Counted from the stretch's first letter, positions 13,496 to 21,098 are shown. The stretch is DNA of 21,957 nucleotides from a virus (IMGVR_UViG_3300005608_000026:1-21957), one strand, 5' to 3'. The notes: generated by a model from the sequence alone, not told the origin. Made by a program: numbers and translations.

Positions 13496-13863
13496 TGGAA
13501 CTCAAAGACTGGCTTAACTCAATCAATTTCACCAAAGAAAACTACAGTGATAGTATAAAAGATTACCCTCCATATATAATTAACCGGTGTTTATCGGGTC
13601 ATATTGATTGTATATTGTTCGCTAACGAAATGAATCTTCATCATAGTTTAGATAAAGACATGCAATATTCTTTTTATCTAAATAGTTTGAGGAAGAAGAA
13701 GAGATTCTCTCCTTGGCTACGGAAGGATAAGGTTCAAGATTTGGAATGTGTCAAAAAGTACTATGGATATAGTAATGAGAAGGCATCTCAAGCACTGAAA
13801 ATCCTAACAAAAGAACAAATCAACTTTATTAAGAAACGCCTTGATATTGGAGGAATGAAATGA
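13495..13863 (+). CDS. 62: Clamp loader small subunit gp62
   Basis: A 122-aa protein in the gp62 position between 44 and regA. It resembles other cyanophage gp62 proteins as I recall them: YPPYIINRCLSGHIDCI, DMQYSFYLNSLRKKKRFSPWLRK, and ALKILTKEQINFI. T4 gp62 is 187 aa, so this form is much shorter; similarity to T4 is low, and position carries much of the call. gp62 joins four gp44 subunits to form the loader. TAATG joins it to the preceding gene and ATGA to regA. Confidence 0.85.
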   Translation: MELKDWLNSINFTKENYSDSIKDYPPYIINRCLSGHIDCILFANEMNLHHSLDKDMQYSFYLNSLRKKKRFSPWLRKDKVQDLECVKKYYGYSNEKASQALKILTKEQINFIKKRLDIGGMK

Positions 13864-14297
13864 GTAACACCCCAGAACCAACCGTGCAGTGGTCACAGGA
13901 CCAGATGGTTGAGATATTTTTAAGCGAACCAGACGACTTTCTGAAAGTCCGTGAAACTCTGACTCGGATCGGTGTTGCTTCACGGAAGGAGAAAAAACTC
14001 TATCAGTCTTGTCATATCCTTCATAAGCAAGGAAGGTATTTTATTGTTCACTTTAAGGAACTTTTTGCTCTGGATGGCAAACGTGCAAACCTGACACTTA
14101 ATGATATTCAGAGACGCAATCGCATTGTCAAACTGATTTCTGATTGGGGGTTAGTAACAGTTGCAAGTGAAGATGCAATCGTAGATATTGCTCCTCTGAA
14201 TCAAATCAAAGTCTTGGCTTATAAAGATAAAGGTGAGTGGATTTTAGAGCAGAAGTATAATATAGGTAAAAAGACTAGACCACAAGAAGAAGGTTGA
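13860..14297 (+). CDS. regA: Translational repressor RegA
   Basis: A 145-aa protein that matches T4 RegA (122 aa) closely: DDFLKVRETLTRIG, KKLYQSCHILHKQGRYFIVHFKE in two parts, and a DWGLV segment. RegA binds the start regions of early phage mRNAs and blocks their translation, including its own and replication genes in T4. The frame has 15 residues ahead of the T4-equivalent Met, which is at 13905; the ATGA overlap with gene 62 favours 13860, but 13905 has CAGGA close upstream. The gene is the last of the 44-62 block and is followed by hairpins. Confidence 0.95.
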   Translation: MSNTPEPTVQWSQDQMVEIFLSEPDDFLKVRETLTRIGVASRKEKKLYQSCHILHKQGRYFIVHFKELFALDGKRANLTLNDIQRRNRIVKLISDWGLVTVASEDAIVDIAPLNQIKVLAYKDKGEWILEQKYNIGKKTRPQEEG

Positions 14298-14336
14298 TAA
14301 ATAATAATGAGGCCTTTCGTGCGGTCTCTACGAAAG
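14296..14336 (+). other. T4-late-like GATAAATA and a 7-bp hairpin after regA
   Basis: GATAAATA (14296-14303) overlaps the regA stop and resembles the T4 late promoter box TATAAATA. Downstream, CTTTCGT (14314-14320) and ACGAAAG (14330-14336) form a perfect 7-bp stem with a 9-nt loop and no T-tract. It may protect the regA mRNA 3' end or lie in a late transcript running into hsp20. Confidence 0.4.
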
Positions 14337-14350
14337 TCGGAACACCCTAT

Positions 14351-14384
14351 AAAGAGGTACGGTTTACACCTTGCCTCTTTTTTT
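14351..14384 (+). terminator. Rho-independent terminator after regA
   Basis: AAAGAGG (14351-14357) pairs with CCTCTTT (14374-14380), with an inner GGT/ACC pair, and the T-run extends to 14384. It would end the 44-62-regA transcript. The -35 of the next promoter lies inside the same segment. Confidence 0.6.
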
Positions 14385-14399
14385 GTTATCTGTTATAAT
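14371..14399 (+). promoter_or_regulatory. Sigma70-type promoter for hsp20
   Basis: TTGCCT (14371-14376), 17 nt, then TATAAT (14394-14399). The -10 is perfect and the -35 has four of six bases. The start point would be near 14406, giving a leader of about 95 nt that begins at the base of a long hairpin. Confidence 0.65.
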
Positions 14400-14406
14400 T
14401 AGTATT

Positions 14407-14464
14407 GTAGAAGGCGGGGTTCTAAAAGAACTCCTTCTACGCAAACCGGTTGCCTTCGGGGACC
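14407..14464 (+). promoter_or_regulatory. Folded 5' leader of hsp20 (two hairpins)
   Basis: Hairpin 1: GTAGAAGG (14407-14414) pairs with CCTTCTAC (14433-14440), and inside it GTTCT (14419-14423) pairs with AGAAC (14427-14431) around AAA. Hairpin 2: GGTT (14448-14451) with GACC (14461-14464), plus CC/GG closing a TTCG tetraloop. CTCCTT (14431-14436) is also the exact complement of the ribosome site AAGGAG (14488-14493), so an alternative fold could mask it. Small heat-shock genes are often controlled by RNA thermometers; here that is inference. Confidence 0.6.
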
Positions 14465-14500
14465 ACAAAACACAAACTCGCTTACTAAAGGAGCTATCAA

Positions 14501-14935
14501 ATGGGAAACCTAACGAAGTACAATGCTGCCAACATAAATCAGCTGTTGGATCGTATAAATAAGAATAGTATTGGTATGGACGAATACTTTGGTCGGTTGT
14601 TTGATCTTCACGAAACAACATCCAATTATCCTCCATACAACTTGGTGACAGTCAGCAACGTAGAGTCTAGACTGGAACTAGCACTAGCAGGATTTAAAAA
14701 GAAAGAAGTAAATGTCTACACACAAGACGGAAAACTCTTTGTCGAAGGACAACGAGAAGATGGAGAAACTGGAACAGAATACGTCCATAGAGGAGTGGCT
14801 GCTCGATCTTTCACAAGAGCATGGACCCTCAGTGACGAGACGGAAGTTAGATCAGTTAGCTTTGAGGATGGGTTGCTGAGTATTACGCTTGGGCGAGTTG
14901 TACCTGATCATCACCTCCGCAAGGATTGGTTCTAA
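14501..14935 (+). CDS. hsp20: Small heat-shock protein Hsp20
   Basis: A 144-aa alpha-crystallin-type chaperone. An N-terminal arm of about 45 residues is followed by the crystallin domain: YNLVTVSNVESRLELALAGF, then KKEVNVYTQDGKLFVEG, then SFTRAWTLSD and SFEDGLLSITL. The C-terminus VPDHHLRKDWF is typical of cyanophage Hsp20. The ATG has AAGGAG 7 nt upstream, one of the best ribosome sites in the window. Small heat-shock proteins hold unfolding proteins; in cyanophages a role in protecting photosynthetic proteins or in capsid assembly has been proposed. It stands in its own transcription unit, between a promoter and a terminator. Confidence 0.93.
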   Translation: MGNLTKYNAANINQLLDRINKNSIGMDEYFGRLFDLHETTSNYPPYNLVTVSNVESRLELALAGFKKKEVNVYTQDGKLFVEGQREDGETGTEYVHRGVAARSFTRAWTLSDETEVRSVSFEDGLLSITLGRVVPDHHLRKDWF

Positions 14936-14969
14936 ATAACAGAGGCTACCTTTTAAATATCGTCGCCGC

Positions 14970-15011
14970 AGAGGGGCAACTGGCAAAATCCAGTTGACGC
15001 CCCTCTTTTTT
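14970..15011 (+). terminator. Strong rho-independent terminator after hsp20
   Basis: AGAGGGGC (14970-14977) pairs with GCCCCTCT (14999-15006), extended by AACTGG (14978-14983) with CCAGTT (14990-14995), then a six-T run ending at 15011. A GAC bulge interrupts one side. This is the clearest terminator in the window. Confidence 0.85.
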
Positions 15012-15022
15012 CTTGATATAAT
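14994..15022 (+). promoter_or_regulatory. Sigma70-type promoter inside the hsp20 terminator
   Basis: TTGACG (14994-14999), 17 nt, then TATAAT (15017-15022): five of six and six of six bases. The -35 lies in the descending arm of the terminator stem. It would drive the Sm-like pair at 15044 and 15363 with a leader of about 15 nt. Confidence 0.75.
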
Positions 15023-15043
15023 ACTCACATAACTAATAACATT

Positions 15044-15400
15044 ATGACAATTAAACTTGTACTTTTGAAATCGGGTGAAGACATCATTGCTGATGTTGGG
15101 GAGATGACTGTTGGAGAAGATGAAAATGTAAGACTGGTCGGTTATTATCTCAATAAACCCTGTGTTGTTAAGATGGTAAAACCAACTCTTTTGACTGAAG
15201 AAGGGGGAAGTCGAAGTAAAAAATCTGGTTTTGAGGTTTCTCTATTCCCCTGGATTCCTCTAACTCAAGAAAAAACAATTCCCGTTCCTACTGATTGGGT
15301 AATCACAATTGTAGAACCAACGGAACAACTCAAACAAATGTATATCGAAGACGTTGTAAATTATGAGCAAAGCAATCAAAATAATACTCTTAACGAATAA
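15044..15400 (+). CDS. Sm-like small protein, paralogue 2
   Basis: A 118-aa protein beginning MTIKLVLLKSGEDIIADVGE. Shares with its neighbour at 15363 the order: first strand, KPCVV or NPYVI, an (F/T)PW pair, and an EPTxxLxxxY tail (VEPTEQLKQMY here). A Gly/Ser/Lys-rich insert (EEGGSRSKKSG) in the middle is special to this copy. It is the first gene after a strong promoter, so it is probably expressed early. Function unknown; RNA binding is inferred only from the Sm-like idea. Confidence 0.8.
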   Translation: MTIKLVLLKSGEDIIADVGEMTVGEDENVRLVGYYLNKPCVVKMVKPTLLTEEGGSRSKKSGFEVSLFPWIPLTQEKTIPVPTDWVITIVEPTEQLKQMYIEDVVNYEQSNQNNTLNE

Positions 15401-15650
15401 TACGGTCTTACTCAGTGAGATTGAAGAAGTTGGTGCTGACGTTGGAGAACCTGACTGCAAGTTAATTAATCCATATGTCATCATGACTTCTGATCAAAAA
15501 ATTACACTCCAAGAAAATGTTGCAACATTAACACCTTGGATGAAAAAATTCACAAAAGAAACTATATTCATGATTAGTTCTGATAAGATTTTAACTCTTA
15601 CAGAACCAACAGGAACTCTCCTAGAAAAATACCAAGAAAAAACAAAGTAA
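15363..15650 (+). CDS. Sm-like small protein, paralogue 3
   Basis: A 95-aa protein overlapping the previous gene by 38 nt in another frame. It reads AIKIILLTNNTVLLSEIEE, NPYVIM, LTPWMKK, and ends LTEPTGTLLEKYQEKTK, paralleling the previous gene in each block. The overlap and similarity point to tandem duplication followed by divergence, with the tail of the first copy now overlapping. Function unknown. Confidence 0.78.
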   Translation: MSKAIKIILLTNNTVLLSEIEEVGADVGEPDCKLINPYVIMTSDQKITLQENVATLTPWMKKFTKETIFMISSDKILTLTEPTGTLLEKYQEKTK

Positions 15651-15652
15651 CT

Positions 15653-15886
15653 ATGGCACTCTCTAAATCAGTTGAAGATTCGCTCAAAGAAGCAGAATCA
15701 AATTTACGCAACGCTCTCGCTTTTGCAGCCAGACAAGAACGTCCCATGGTTTGTGGAGTTATTGCAGAAATTATCACCAAGATTGATACGCTTCAGACTA
15801 TGGATTCTATTATGGATAAGGTAGAAAATCGAAAACCGGGAGATAGTGGATTATTTGATAACTTTTTTATGGATGATGATGAGTGA
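15653..15886 (+). CDS. 77-aa conserved-looking helical protein
   Basis: A 77-aa protein, helical by appearance: SVEDSLKEAESNLRNALAFA then RPMVCGVIAEIITKIDTL, ending in an acidic tail (FFMDDDE). No motif I know. It sits 2 nt after the Sm-like pair and directly before gene 43, whose promoter -35 begins in its last codons. Confidence 0.75.
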   Translation: MALSKSVEDSLKEAESNLRNALAFAARQERPMVCGVIAEIITKIDTLQTMDSIMDKVENRKPGDSGLFDNFFMDDDE

Positions 15887-15911
15887 CAAAGATAACTTAA
15901 TCTGATAAAAT
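15883..15911 (+). promoter_or_regulatory. Candidate sigma70-type promoter for gene 43
   Basis: GTGACA (15883-15888), 17 nt, then TAAAAT (15906-15911), each five of six bases. The start point would be near 15918, just before GGAG (15923-15926) and the TTG start at 15934. The leader would be short, about 16 nt. Confidence 0.55.
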
Positions 15912-15933
15912 ACAATCGCTTTGGAGATTACTG

Positions 15934-18429
15934 TTGAAGTTCTATACAAATGTTCAGTTGATTGGGAATCAATTTCTTGTTCGTGGTGTTGAAAACGGCA
16001 AGAGATTTGAGATTCGTGATGACTTTCGCCCCACTCTGTTCATAAAAACAAATAAAGAATCAAAGTATAAAACTCTCTCCGGAGAGTCTGTAAGTCCTAT
16101 TCAACCTGGAACAGTCAGAGATTGTCGAGACTTTTATAAGAAGTATGATGAAGTAGATGGATTTGAGATCTATGGCAATGATCGATACATCTACCAATAT
16201 ATCTCCAAAAACTACCCAGAAGATGAAATTAAGTTTGATACAAAACAAATCAAACTTGTAACCATTGATATTGAGGTTGCCTCAGAAGAGGGATTCCCTG
16301 ATGTTGAATCTTGTTCTGAAGAAATACTTGCGATTACAATACAAGATTATGCCACAAAAAATATCGTCACATGGGGACAAAAGAAATTTATAAATAATCA
16401 AGAGAATGTGACATATCACCACTGTCCGTCAGAGCATGAACTGCTAAACTCATTCATCAACGAATGGATGATTGATGTTCCGGACGTTGTTACGGGATGG
16501 AATATACAACTCTATGATATTCCATACATTTGTAAAAGACTAGATCGAGTCTTAGGTGAAAAGTTAATGAAAAGATTCTCTCCTTGGGGACTTGTATCTG
16601 AAGGTGAGACTTACATACAGGGGCGTAAGCACACCACATTTGATGTTGGTGGTATTGCTCAACTTGACTATCTTGACCTCTATAAGAAGTTTACTTATAA
16701 AGCTCAAGAGTCTTATCGCCTTGATTACATTGCTGAGGTTGAACTTGGGCAGAAGAAACTAGATCACTCTGAGTTTGATACCTTTAAAGATTTTTATACA
16801 AACGGGTGGCAAAAGTTTATCGAGTACAACATTGTTGACGTAGAACTCGTCGATAGGTTGGAAGATAAGATGAAACTTATTGAACTCGCCCTCACGATGG
16901 CATATGATGCTAAGGTTAATTACATTGATGTTTTCTATCAGGTCAGAATGTGGGATAATATTATCTACAACTACCTGAAGAAAAATGACATCGTTATACC
17001 CCCTAAGAATAGATCATCAAAGAACGAAAAGTACGCGGGGGCGTATGTCAAGGAACCGATTCCGGGAAAGTATGATTGGGTGGTCAGCTTTGATCTTAAT
17101 AGTCTATATCCTCATCTTATTATGCAATATAATATCTCCCCAGAGACGCTCTGCGAAGAGAGACATCCAAGTGCGACAGTTGATCGAATACTTGAGGAGA
17201 AACTAAACTTCGAGATGTACAAGGACTATGCGGTATGTGCTAACGGGGCCATGTACCGGAAGGATGTTCGTGGCTTTTTACCTGAACTGATGGAGAAGAT
17301 GTATGGAGAGCGTGTTATCTTCAAAAAGAGAATGCTTAAAGCAAAGCAGCAGTATGAGAAGACGCCTACTGAAGCACTTAAAAAAGAGATCTCTCGATGC
17401 AACAACATTCAAATGGCGAAGAAGATTTCTCTTAACTCTGCTTATGGTGCTATTGGTAATCAATACTTCCGGTATTACAAATTAGCAAATGCAGAAGCAA
17501 TTACTCTATCTGGGCAGGTAAGTATCCGTTGGATTGAGAATAAGATGAATGATTACCTAAATAAGCTGCTACAAACAGAAGAAACCGATTATGTTATCGC
17601 ATCAGATACTGATTCGATATATCTTAATCTTGGACCTCTTGTTGATAAATTTTTTGCTAATAGGTCTGGCGACAAAGCAAAGATTGTGGGCTTACTTGAT
17701 ATGGTGTGTTGTGACAAGTTGGAACCGTACATCGACAAGTGCTATGAGGAACTTGCGGTCTATGTATCGGCATATGACCAGAAAATGCAAATGAAGCGGG
17801 AGAATATCGCTGATCGCGGTATTTGGACTGCTAAGAAACGATATATTCTAAACGTATGGGATAGTGAGGGTGTTCGTTATGAAGAACCCAAACTCAAGAT
17901 GATGGGTATTGAGGCTGTAAAGTCCTCTACACCGGCACCTTGCCGTAAGATGATTAAGGACGCTCTCAAGTTGATGATGAGTGGCACCGAAGACGAGGTG
18001 ATTGATTTTATTGATAATGCTAGGAGTACGTTTAAGTCTCTTCCTCCAGAGCAAATATCATTCCCACGATCTGTCTCTAATGTAGATAAGTATAAGTCAT
18101 CTTCCGATATCTATACCAAAGGAACTCCCATTCATGTTCGTGGGGCACTTCTCTTTAATCACTACATAAAACAGAATAAACTGTCTAATAAGTATTCTCT
18201 TATTCAAAATGGAGAAAAGATCAAGTTTTGCTATCTAAAGAAACCAAACATTATACATGAGAATGTTATATCCTTTATACAGGAGTTTCCGAAGGAGTTG
18301 AATATTGACAAATACGTTGATTATGACCTACAATTTGAAAAGTCCTTCCTTGAACCTCTCAAGTCTATTCTCGATTCGATTGGTTGGGAAGTAGAAAAAA
18401 CAGTAAACCTTGACTCCTTCTTCGCATAA
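15934..18429 (+). CDS. 43: DNA polymerase gp43 (family B)
   Basis: An 831-aa family B polymerase; T4 gp43 is 898 aa, so it is slightly shorter but complete. Exonuclease: D112-I-E114 in TIDIEVAS (same numbers as T4), the GWNIQLYDIPY motif, and YNIVDVELVD. Polymerase: motif A FDLNSLYPHL with D387, motif B K497-ISL-N501-SAYG, motif C SDTDS with D558 and D560. The start is a TTG with GGAG 7 nt upstream; the product then begins (M)KFYTNVQLIGN, fitting other cyanophage enzymes. No intein or split is seen. The gene probably has its own promoter and is followed after 12 nt by uvsX. Confidence 0.97.
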   Translation: MKFYTNVQLIGNQFLVRGVENGKRFEIRDDFRPTLFIKTNKESKYKTLSGESVSPIQPGTVRDCRDFYKKYDEVDGFEIYGNDRYIYQYISKNYPEDEIKFDTKQIKLVTIDIEVASEEGFPDVESCSEEILAITIQDYATKNIVTWGQKKFINNQENVTYHHCPSEHELLNSFINEWMIDVPDVVTGWNIQLYDIPYICKRLDRVLGEKLMKRFSPWGLVSEGETYIQGRKHTTFDVGGIAQLDYLDLYKKFTYKAQESYRLDYIAEVELGQKKLDHSEFDTFKDFYTNGWQKFIEYNIVDVELVDRLEDKMKLIELALTMAYDAKVNYIDVFYQVRMWDNIIYNYLKKNDIVIPPKNRSSKNEKYAGAYVKEPIPGKYDWVVSFDLNSLYPHLIMQYNISPETLCEERHPSATVDRILEEKLNFEMYKDYAVCANGAMYRKDVRGFLPELMEKMYGERVIFKKRMLKAKQQYEKTPTEALKKEISRCNNIQMAKKISLNSAYGAIGNQYFRYYKLANAEAITLSGQVSIRWIENKMNDYLNKLLQTEETDYVIASDTDSIYLNLGPLVDKFFANRSGDKAKIVGLLDMVCCDKLEPYIDKCYEELAVYVSAYDQKMQMKRENIADRGIWTAKKRYILNVWDSEGVRYEEPKLKMMGIEAVKSSTPAPCRKMIKDALKLMMSGTEDEVIDFIDNARSTFKSLPPEQISFPRSVSNVDKYKSSSDIYTKGTPIHVRGALLFNHYIKQNKLSNKYSLIQNGEKIKFCYLKKPNIIHENVISFIQEFPKELNIDKYVDYDLQFEKSFLEPLKSILDSIGWEVEKTVNLDSFFA

Positions 18430-18441
18430 TAAATTTATAAT

Positions 18442-19452
18442 ATGATTGACTTTCTAAAAGAAATTGTAAAAGAAATCGGCGACGACTTTACACAACTTGC
18501 ATCAAATATTGACGATACGGAAAACTATGTTGACACGGGTTCTTACATTTTTAACGGACTTGTTTCAGGGTCTATTTTTGGCGGTGTATCTGGGAATAAG
18601 ATTACTGCCATTGCTGGTGAGTCTAGTACTGGAAAAACTTTTTTCAGCCTTGCGGTCGTCAAGAACTTTCTTGATTCTAACCCTGACGGGTATTGTCTAT
18701 ATTTTGATACTGAAGCCGCTGTTAATAAGTCTCTTCTCGCAAGTAGGGGCATTGACCTTGATCGGTTGGTCGTAGTTAATGTAGTCACAATTGAAGAGTT
18801 TAGATCAAAGGCATTGAAAGCCGTTGATATGTATTTAAAAAAATCTGAAGAGGATCGCAAACCTTGCATGTTTGTGCTAGACTCTTTAGGGATGCTCTCG
18901 ACAGAGAAAGAGATTACAGACGCACTCAACGACAAACAAGTCCGCGACATGACGAAGTCTCAATTGACCAAAGGTGCATTCCGTATGTTGACCCTTAAGT
19001 TGGGTCAAGCCAACATCCCAATGATCGTTACCAATCACACCTATGATGTCATCGGCGCTTATGTCCCAACTAAAGAAATGGGAGGTGGCAGTGGTCTCAA
19101 GTATGCCGCGTCTACCATCATTTATTTGTCCAAGAAGAAGGAGAAAGACGGCACCGATGTCGTTGGAAACCTTATCAAGGCAAAGACTGCTAAGTCGCGT
19201 TTAAGCAAGGAGAACAAGGATGTCACGATACGTCTTTATTATGATGAGCGTGGTCTTGATCGATATTATGGTCTTCTTGAACTCGGTGAGATTGGCGGAC
19301 TTTGGAAAAACGTTGCTGGTCGATATGAAATAGACGGCAAGAAAGTTTACGCTAAAGCGATCTACAAAGATCCAGAACAATACTTTACTCCAGAGGTAAT
19401 GGAGAAACTAGATCAAATTGCACAAAAGGAATTCAGTTATGGAGAAAGTTGA
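18442..19452 (+). CDS. uvsX: Recombinase UvsX (RecA-like)
   Basis: A 336-aa RecA-family recombinase (T4 UvsX is 391 aa). Walker A is GESSTGKT (59-66), Walker B is CMFVLDSLGML with D147, and the DNA-binding-loop area lies around KEMGGGSGLKYAAS. UvsX forms filaments on single-stranded DNA and drives strand exchange, feeding recombination-dependent replication with gp46/47. The ATG at 18442 directly follows a TATAAT (18436-18441), but no proper -35 was found. Its 3' end overlaps gene 41 by 14 nt. Confidence 0.97.
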   Translation: MIDFLKEIVKEIGDDFTQLASNIDDTENYVDTGSYIFNGLVSGSIFGGVSGNKITAIAGESSTGKTFFSLAVVKNFLDSNPDGYCLYFDTEAAVNKSLLASRGIDLDRLVVVNVVTIEEFRSKALKAVDMYLKKSEEDRKPCMFVLDSLGMLSTEKEITDALNDKQVRDMTKSQLTKGAFRMLTLKLGQANIPMIVTNHTYDVIGAYVPTKEMGGGSGLKYAASTIIYLSKKKEKDGTDVVGNLIKAKTAKSRLSKENKDVTIRLYYDERGLDRYYGLLELGEIGGLWKNVAGRYEIDGKKVYAKAIYKDPEQYFTPEVMEKLDQIAQKEFSYGES

Positions 19453-20818
19453 GGTTCTGATTCTTAGAAACCTTTTATATAATGAAGAATATCTCCGCAA
19501 AGTAATTCCTTTTATCAAACCAGAATACTTTGAGGACATCAATCAAAAAGTAGTATTTGAAGAAATACTCAAATTTGTTCAGGAGTACAACACACCAACA
19601 ACAAAAGAAGTACTGTGTATCGAGGCTGAAAAGAGGTCTGATATCACGGATGCTTCTTTTAAGCAGATCACACAACTAATCAGTTATTTGGAAGATGTTC
19701 CAACTGATTATGACTGGCTGCTTAATACAACAGAATCCTGGTGTAGAGATCGCGCTATATATCTTGCGTTGATGGAATCCATCGCACTTGCCGATGGAAA
19801 AGATGAGAAGAAAGATAGGGGAGCAATCCCAACTATTCTTTCAGATGCTCTTGCAGTTTCCTTTGATACGAATATTGGACATGACTATCTTATCGACTAC
19901 GAAAAACGGTTTGAACTCTATACTACGAAAGAGGACCGAATTCCATTTGACCTTGAGTATTTTAACAGAATTACAAAGGGTGGTTTACCTAACAAGACTC
20001 TCAATGTCGCTCTTGCCGGTACAGGTGTCGGTAAGTCTCTGTTCATGTGCCACATGGCTTCTTCCGTACTCCTTTCGGGACGTAACGTGCTCTACATCAC
20101 GCTTGAGATGGCTGAAGAAAAGATTGCAGAGAGAATTGATGCTAACCTTCTTAACGTCCCCATTCAAGAAATCTCAGAACTCCCAAAAGTAATGTTTGAG
20201 AATAAGGTAACAAACCTTGCAAAGAAAACTCAGGGAACTCTTATAATTAAAGAATATCCTACAGCATCGGCACACAGTGGACACTTTAAATCACTTCTTA
20301 ACGAACTTGCACTTAAGAAGTCATTTAGACCTGATATTATTTTCATTGATTACCTTAATATATGTGCTTCCTCGCGTTATCGCGGAAACAGCACTGTCAA
20401 TTCATATTCTTATATCAAGTCTATTGCTGAAGAGCTTAGAGGATTGGCTGTTGAAGCAAACGTCCCTATCGTATCTGCCACGCAGACCACTCGTTCTGGT
20501 TTTGGTAGCTCTGATGTTGACCTTACTGACACTAGCGAGTCCTTTGGTCTCCCTGCTACTGCTGATCTTATGTTTGCCCTTATTAGTTCAGAAGAGCTTG
20601 AGGGGTTGGGACAAATTATGGTGAAGCAACTGAAGAATCGCTATAATGATCCTACAGTATTCAAGCGGTTTGTGATTGGTATTGATCGCGCAAAGATGCG
20701 CTTATATGATTGTGAACAAAGTGCTCAGGAAGATATCCTTGACAAAGGTGAAGAAGAAGAGTATAGTTATGAGGAACCAAAACCAAAGAAATCCTTTGAT
20801 GGATTCAAGTTCGAATAA
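19439..20818 (+). CDS. 41: Replicative DNA helicase gp41 (DnaB-like)
   Basis: A 459-aa DnaB-type hexameric helicase (T4 gp41 about 475 aa). Chosen start is ATG 19439, with AAAGGA 8 nt upstream; a TTG at 19418 would add 7 residues. Walker A is AGTGVGKS (193-200), followed by VLYITLEMAEEKIAERIDAN, Walker B IIFIDYLNICAS, and SESFGLPATADLMFAL, each paralleling T4. The C-terminus is acidic then basic (EEEEYSYEEPKPKKSFDGFKFE-like). The helicase unwinds DNA ahead of gp43 and recruits the primase, which is not in the window. Confidence 0.97.
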   Translation: MEKVEVLILRNLLYNEEYLRKVIPFIKPEYFEDINQKVVFEEILKFVQEYNTPTTKEVLCIEAEKRSDITDASFKQITQLISYLEDVPTDYDWLLNTTESWCRDRAIYLALMESIALADGKDEKKDRGAIPTILSDALAVSFDTNIGHDYLIDYEKRFELYTTKEDRIPFDLEYFNRITKGGLPNKTLNVALAGTGVGKSLFMCHMASSVLLSGRNVLYITLEMAEEKIAERIDANLLNVPIQEISELPKVMFENKVTNLAKKTQGTLIIKEYPTASAHSGHFKSLLNELALKKSFRPDIIFIDYLNICASSRYRGNSTVNSYSYIKSIAEELRGLAVEANVPIVSATQTTRSGFGSSDVDLTDTSESFGLPATADLMFALISSEELEGLGQIMVKQLKNRYNDPTVFKRFVIGIDRAKMRLYDCEQSAQEDILDKGEEEEYSYEEPKPKKSFDGFKFE

Positions 20819-20819
20819 T

Positions 20820-21098
20820 ATGGGACTTACCACAAGACAAGAACAATCAAAACTAGCACTATCAGAGTGTCCTCACTATTATGAGATGACTCTACCAAAT
20901 GGATCAAAGCGACATTGCGGTACTATAAAGGATGTTGAGTGCATCTTGAGTATATATCCAGACGCTATCTATTCCAAGGTTTTGTTACCACACCCACCAC
21001 AAACTGTAGATGTTCCTTCTGTTGCAGTTGACCCAGATCCAGAATTAAAACCGCAACACTCTTTACCAGAATCTGAACTTATAGAACTAGAATTATGA
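20820..21098 (+). CDS. 92-aa conserved-looking protein of unknown function
   Basis: Taken from the ATG at 20820, one base after the gene 41 stop; the frame is open further upstream but covered by gene 41. The N-terminal part is MGLTTRQEQSKLALSECPHYYEMTLPNGSKRHCG in overlapping pieces, with cysteines at 16 and 33 and nearby histidines. The C-terminal part is Pro/Asp/Glu-rich and probably disordered. No family recognised. ATGA links it to mazG. Confidence 0.75.
   Translation: MGLTTRQEQSKLALSECPHYYEMTLPNGSKRHCGTIKDVECILSIYPDAIYSKVLLPHPPQTVDVPSVAVDPDPELKPQHSLPESELIELEL

Noticed and set aside
14298-14500. tRNA or larger structured RNA in the regA-hsp20 spacer
   Set aside because: No cloverleaf or T-loop pattern. 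The hairpins are explained by a terminator and the hsp20 leader.
14931-14938. TCTAAATA at the hsp20 stop
   Set aside because: Differs from the late box, and a strong terminator lies directly after it, so a late promoter here would be ended at once.
16389-16396. TATAAATA, an exact T4 late-promoter box, on the + strand
   Set aside because: It is inside the exonuclease part of gene 43 with no gene start after it. One exact 8-mer in about 22 kb of AT-rich DNA is not surprising.
18410-18441. TTGACT and TATAAT just before uvsX
   Set aside because: The spacer is 20 nt, too long for a normal sigma70 promoter, and the -10 touches the ATG. Readthrough from gene 43 explains expression.
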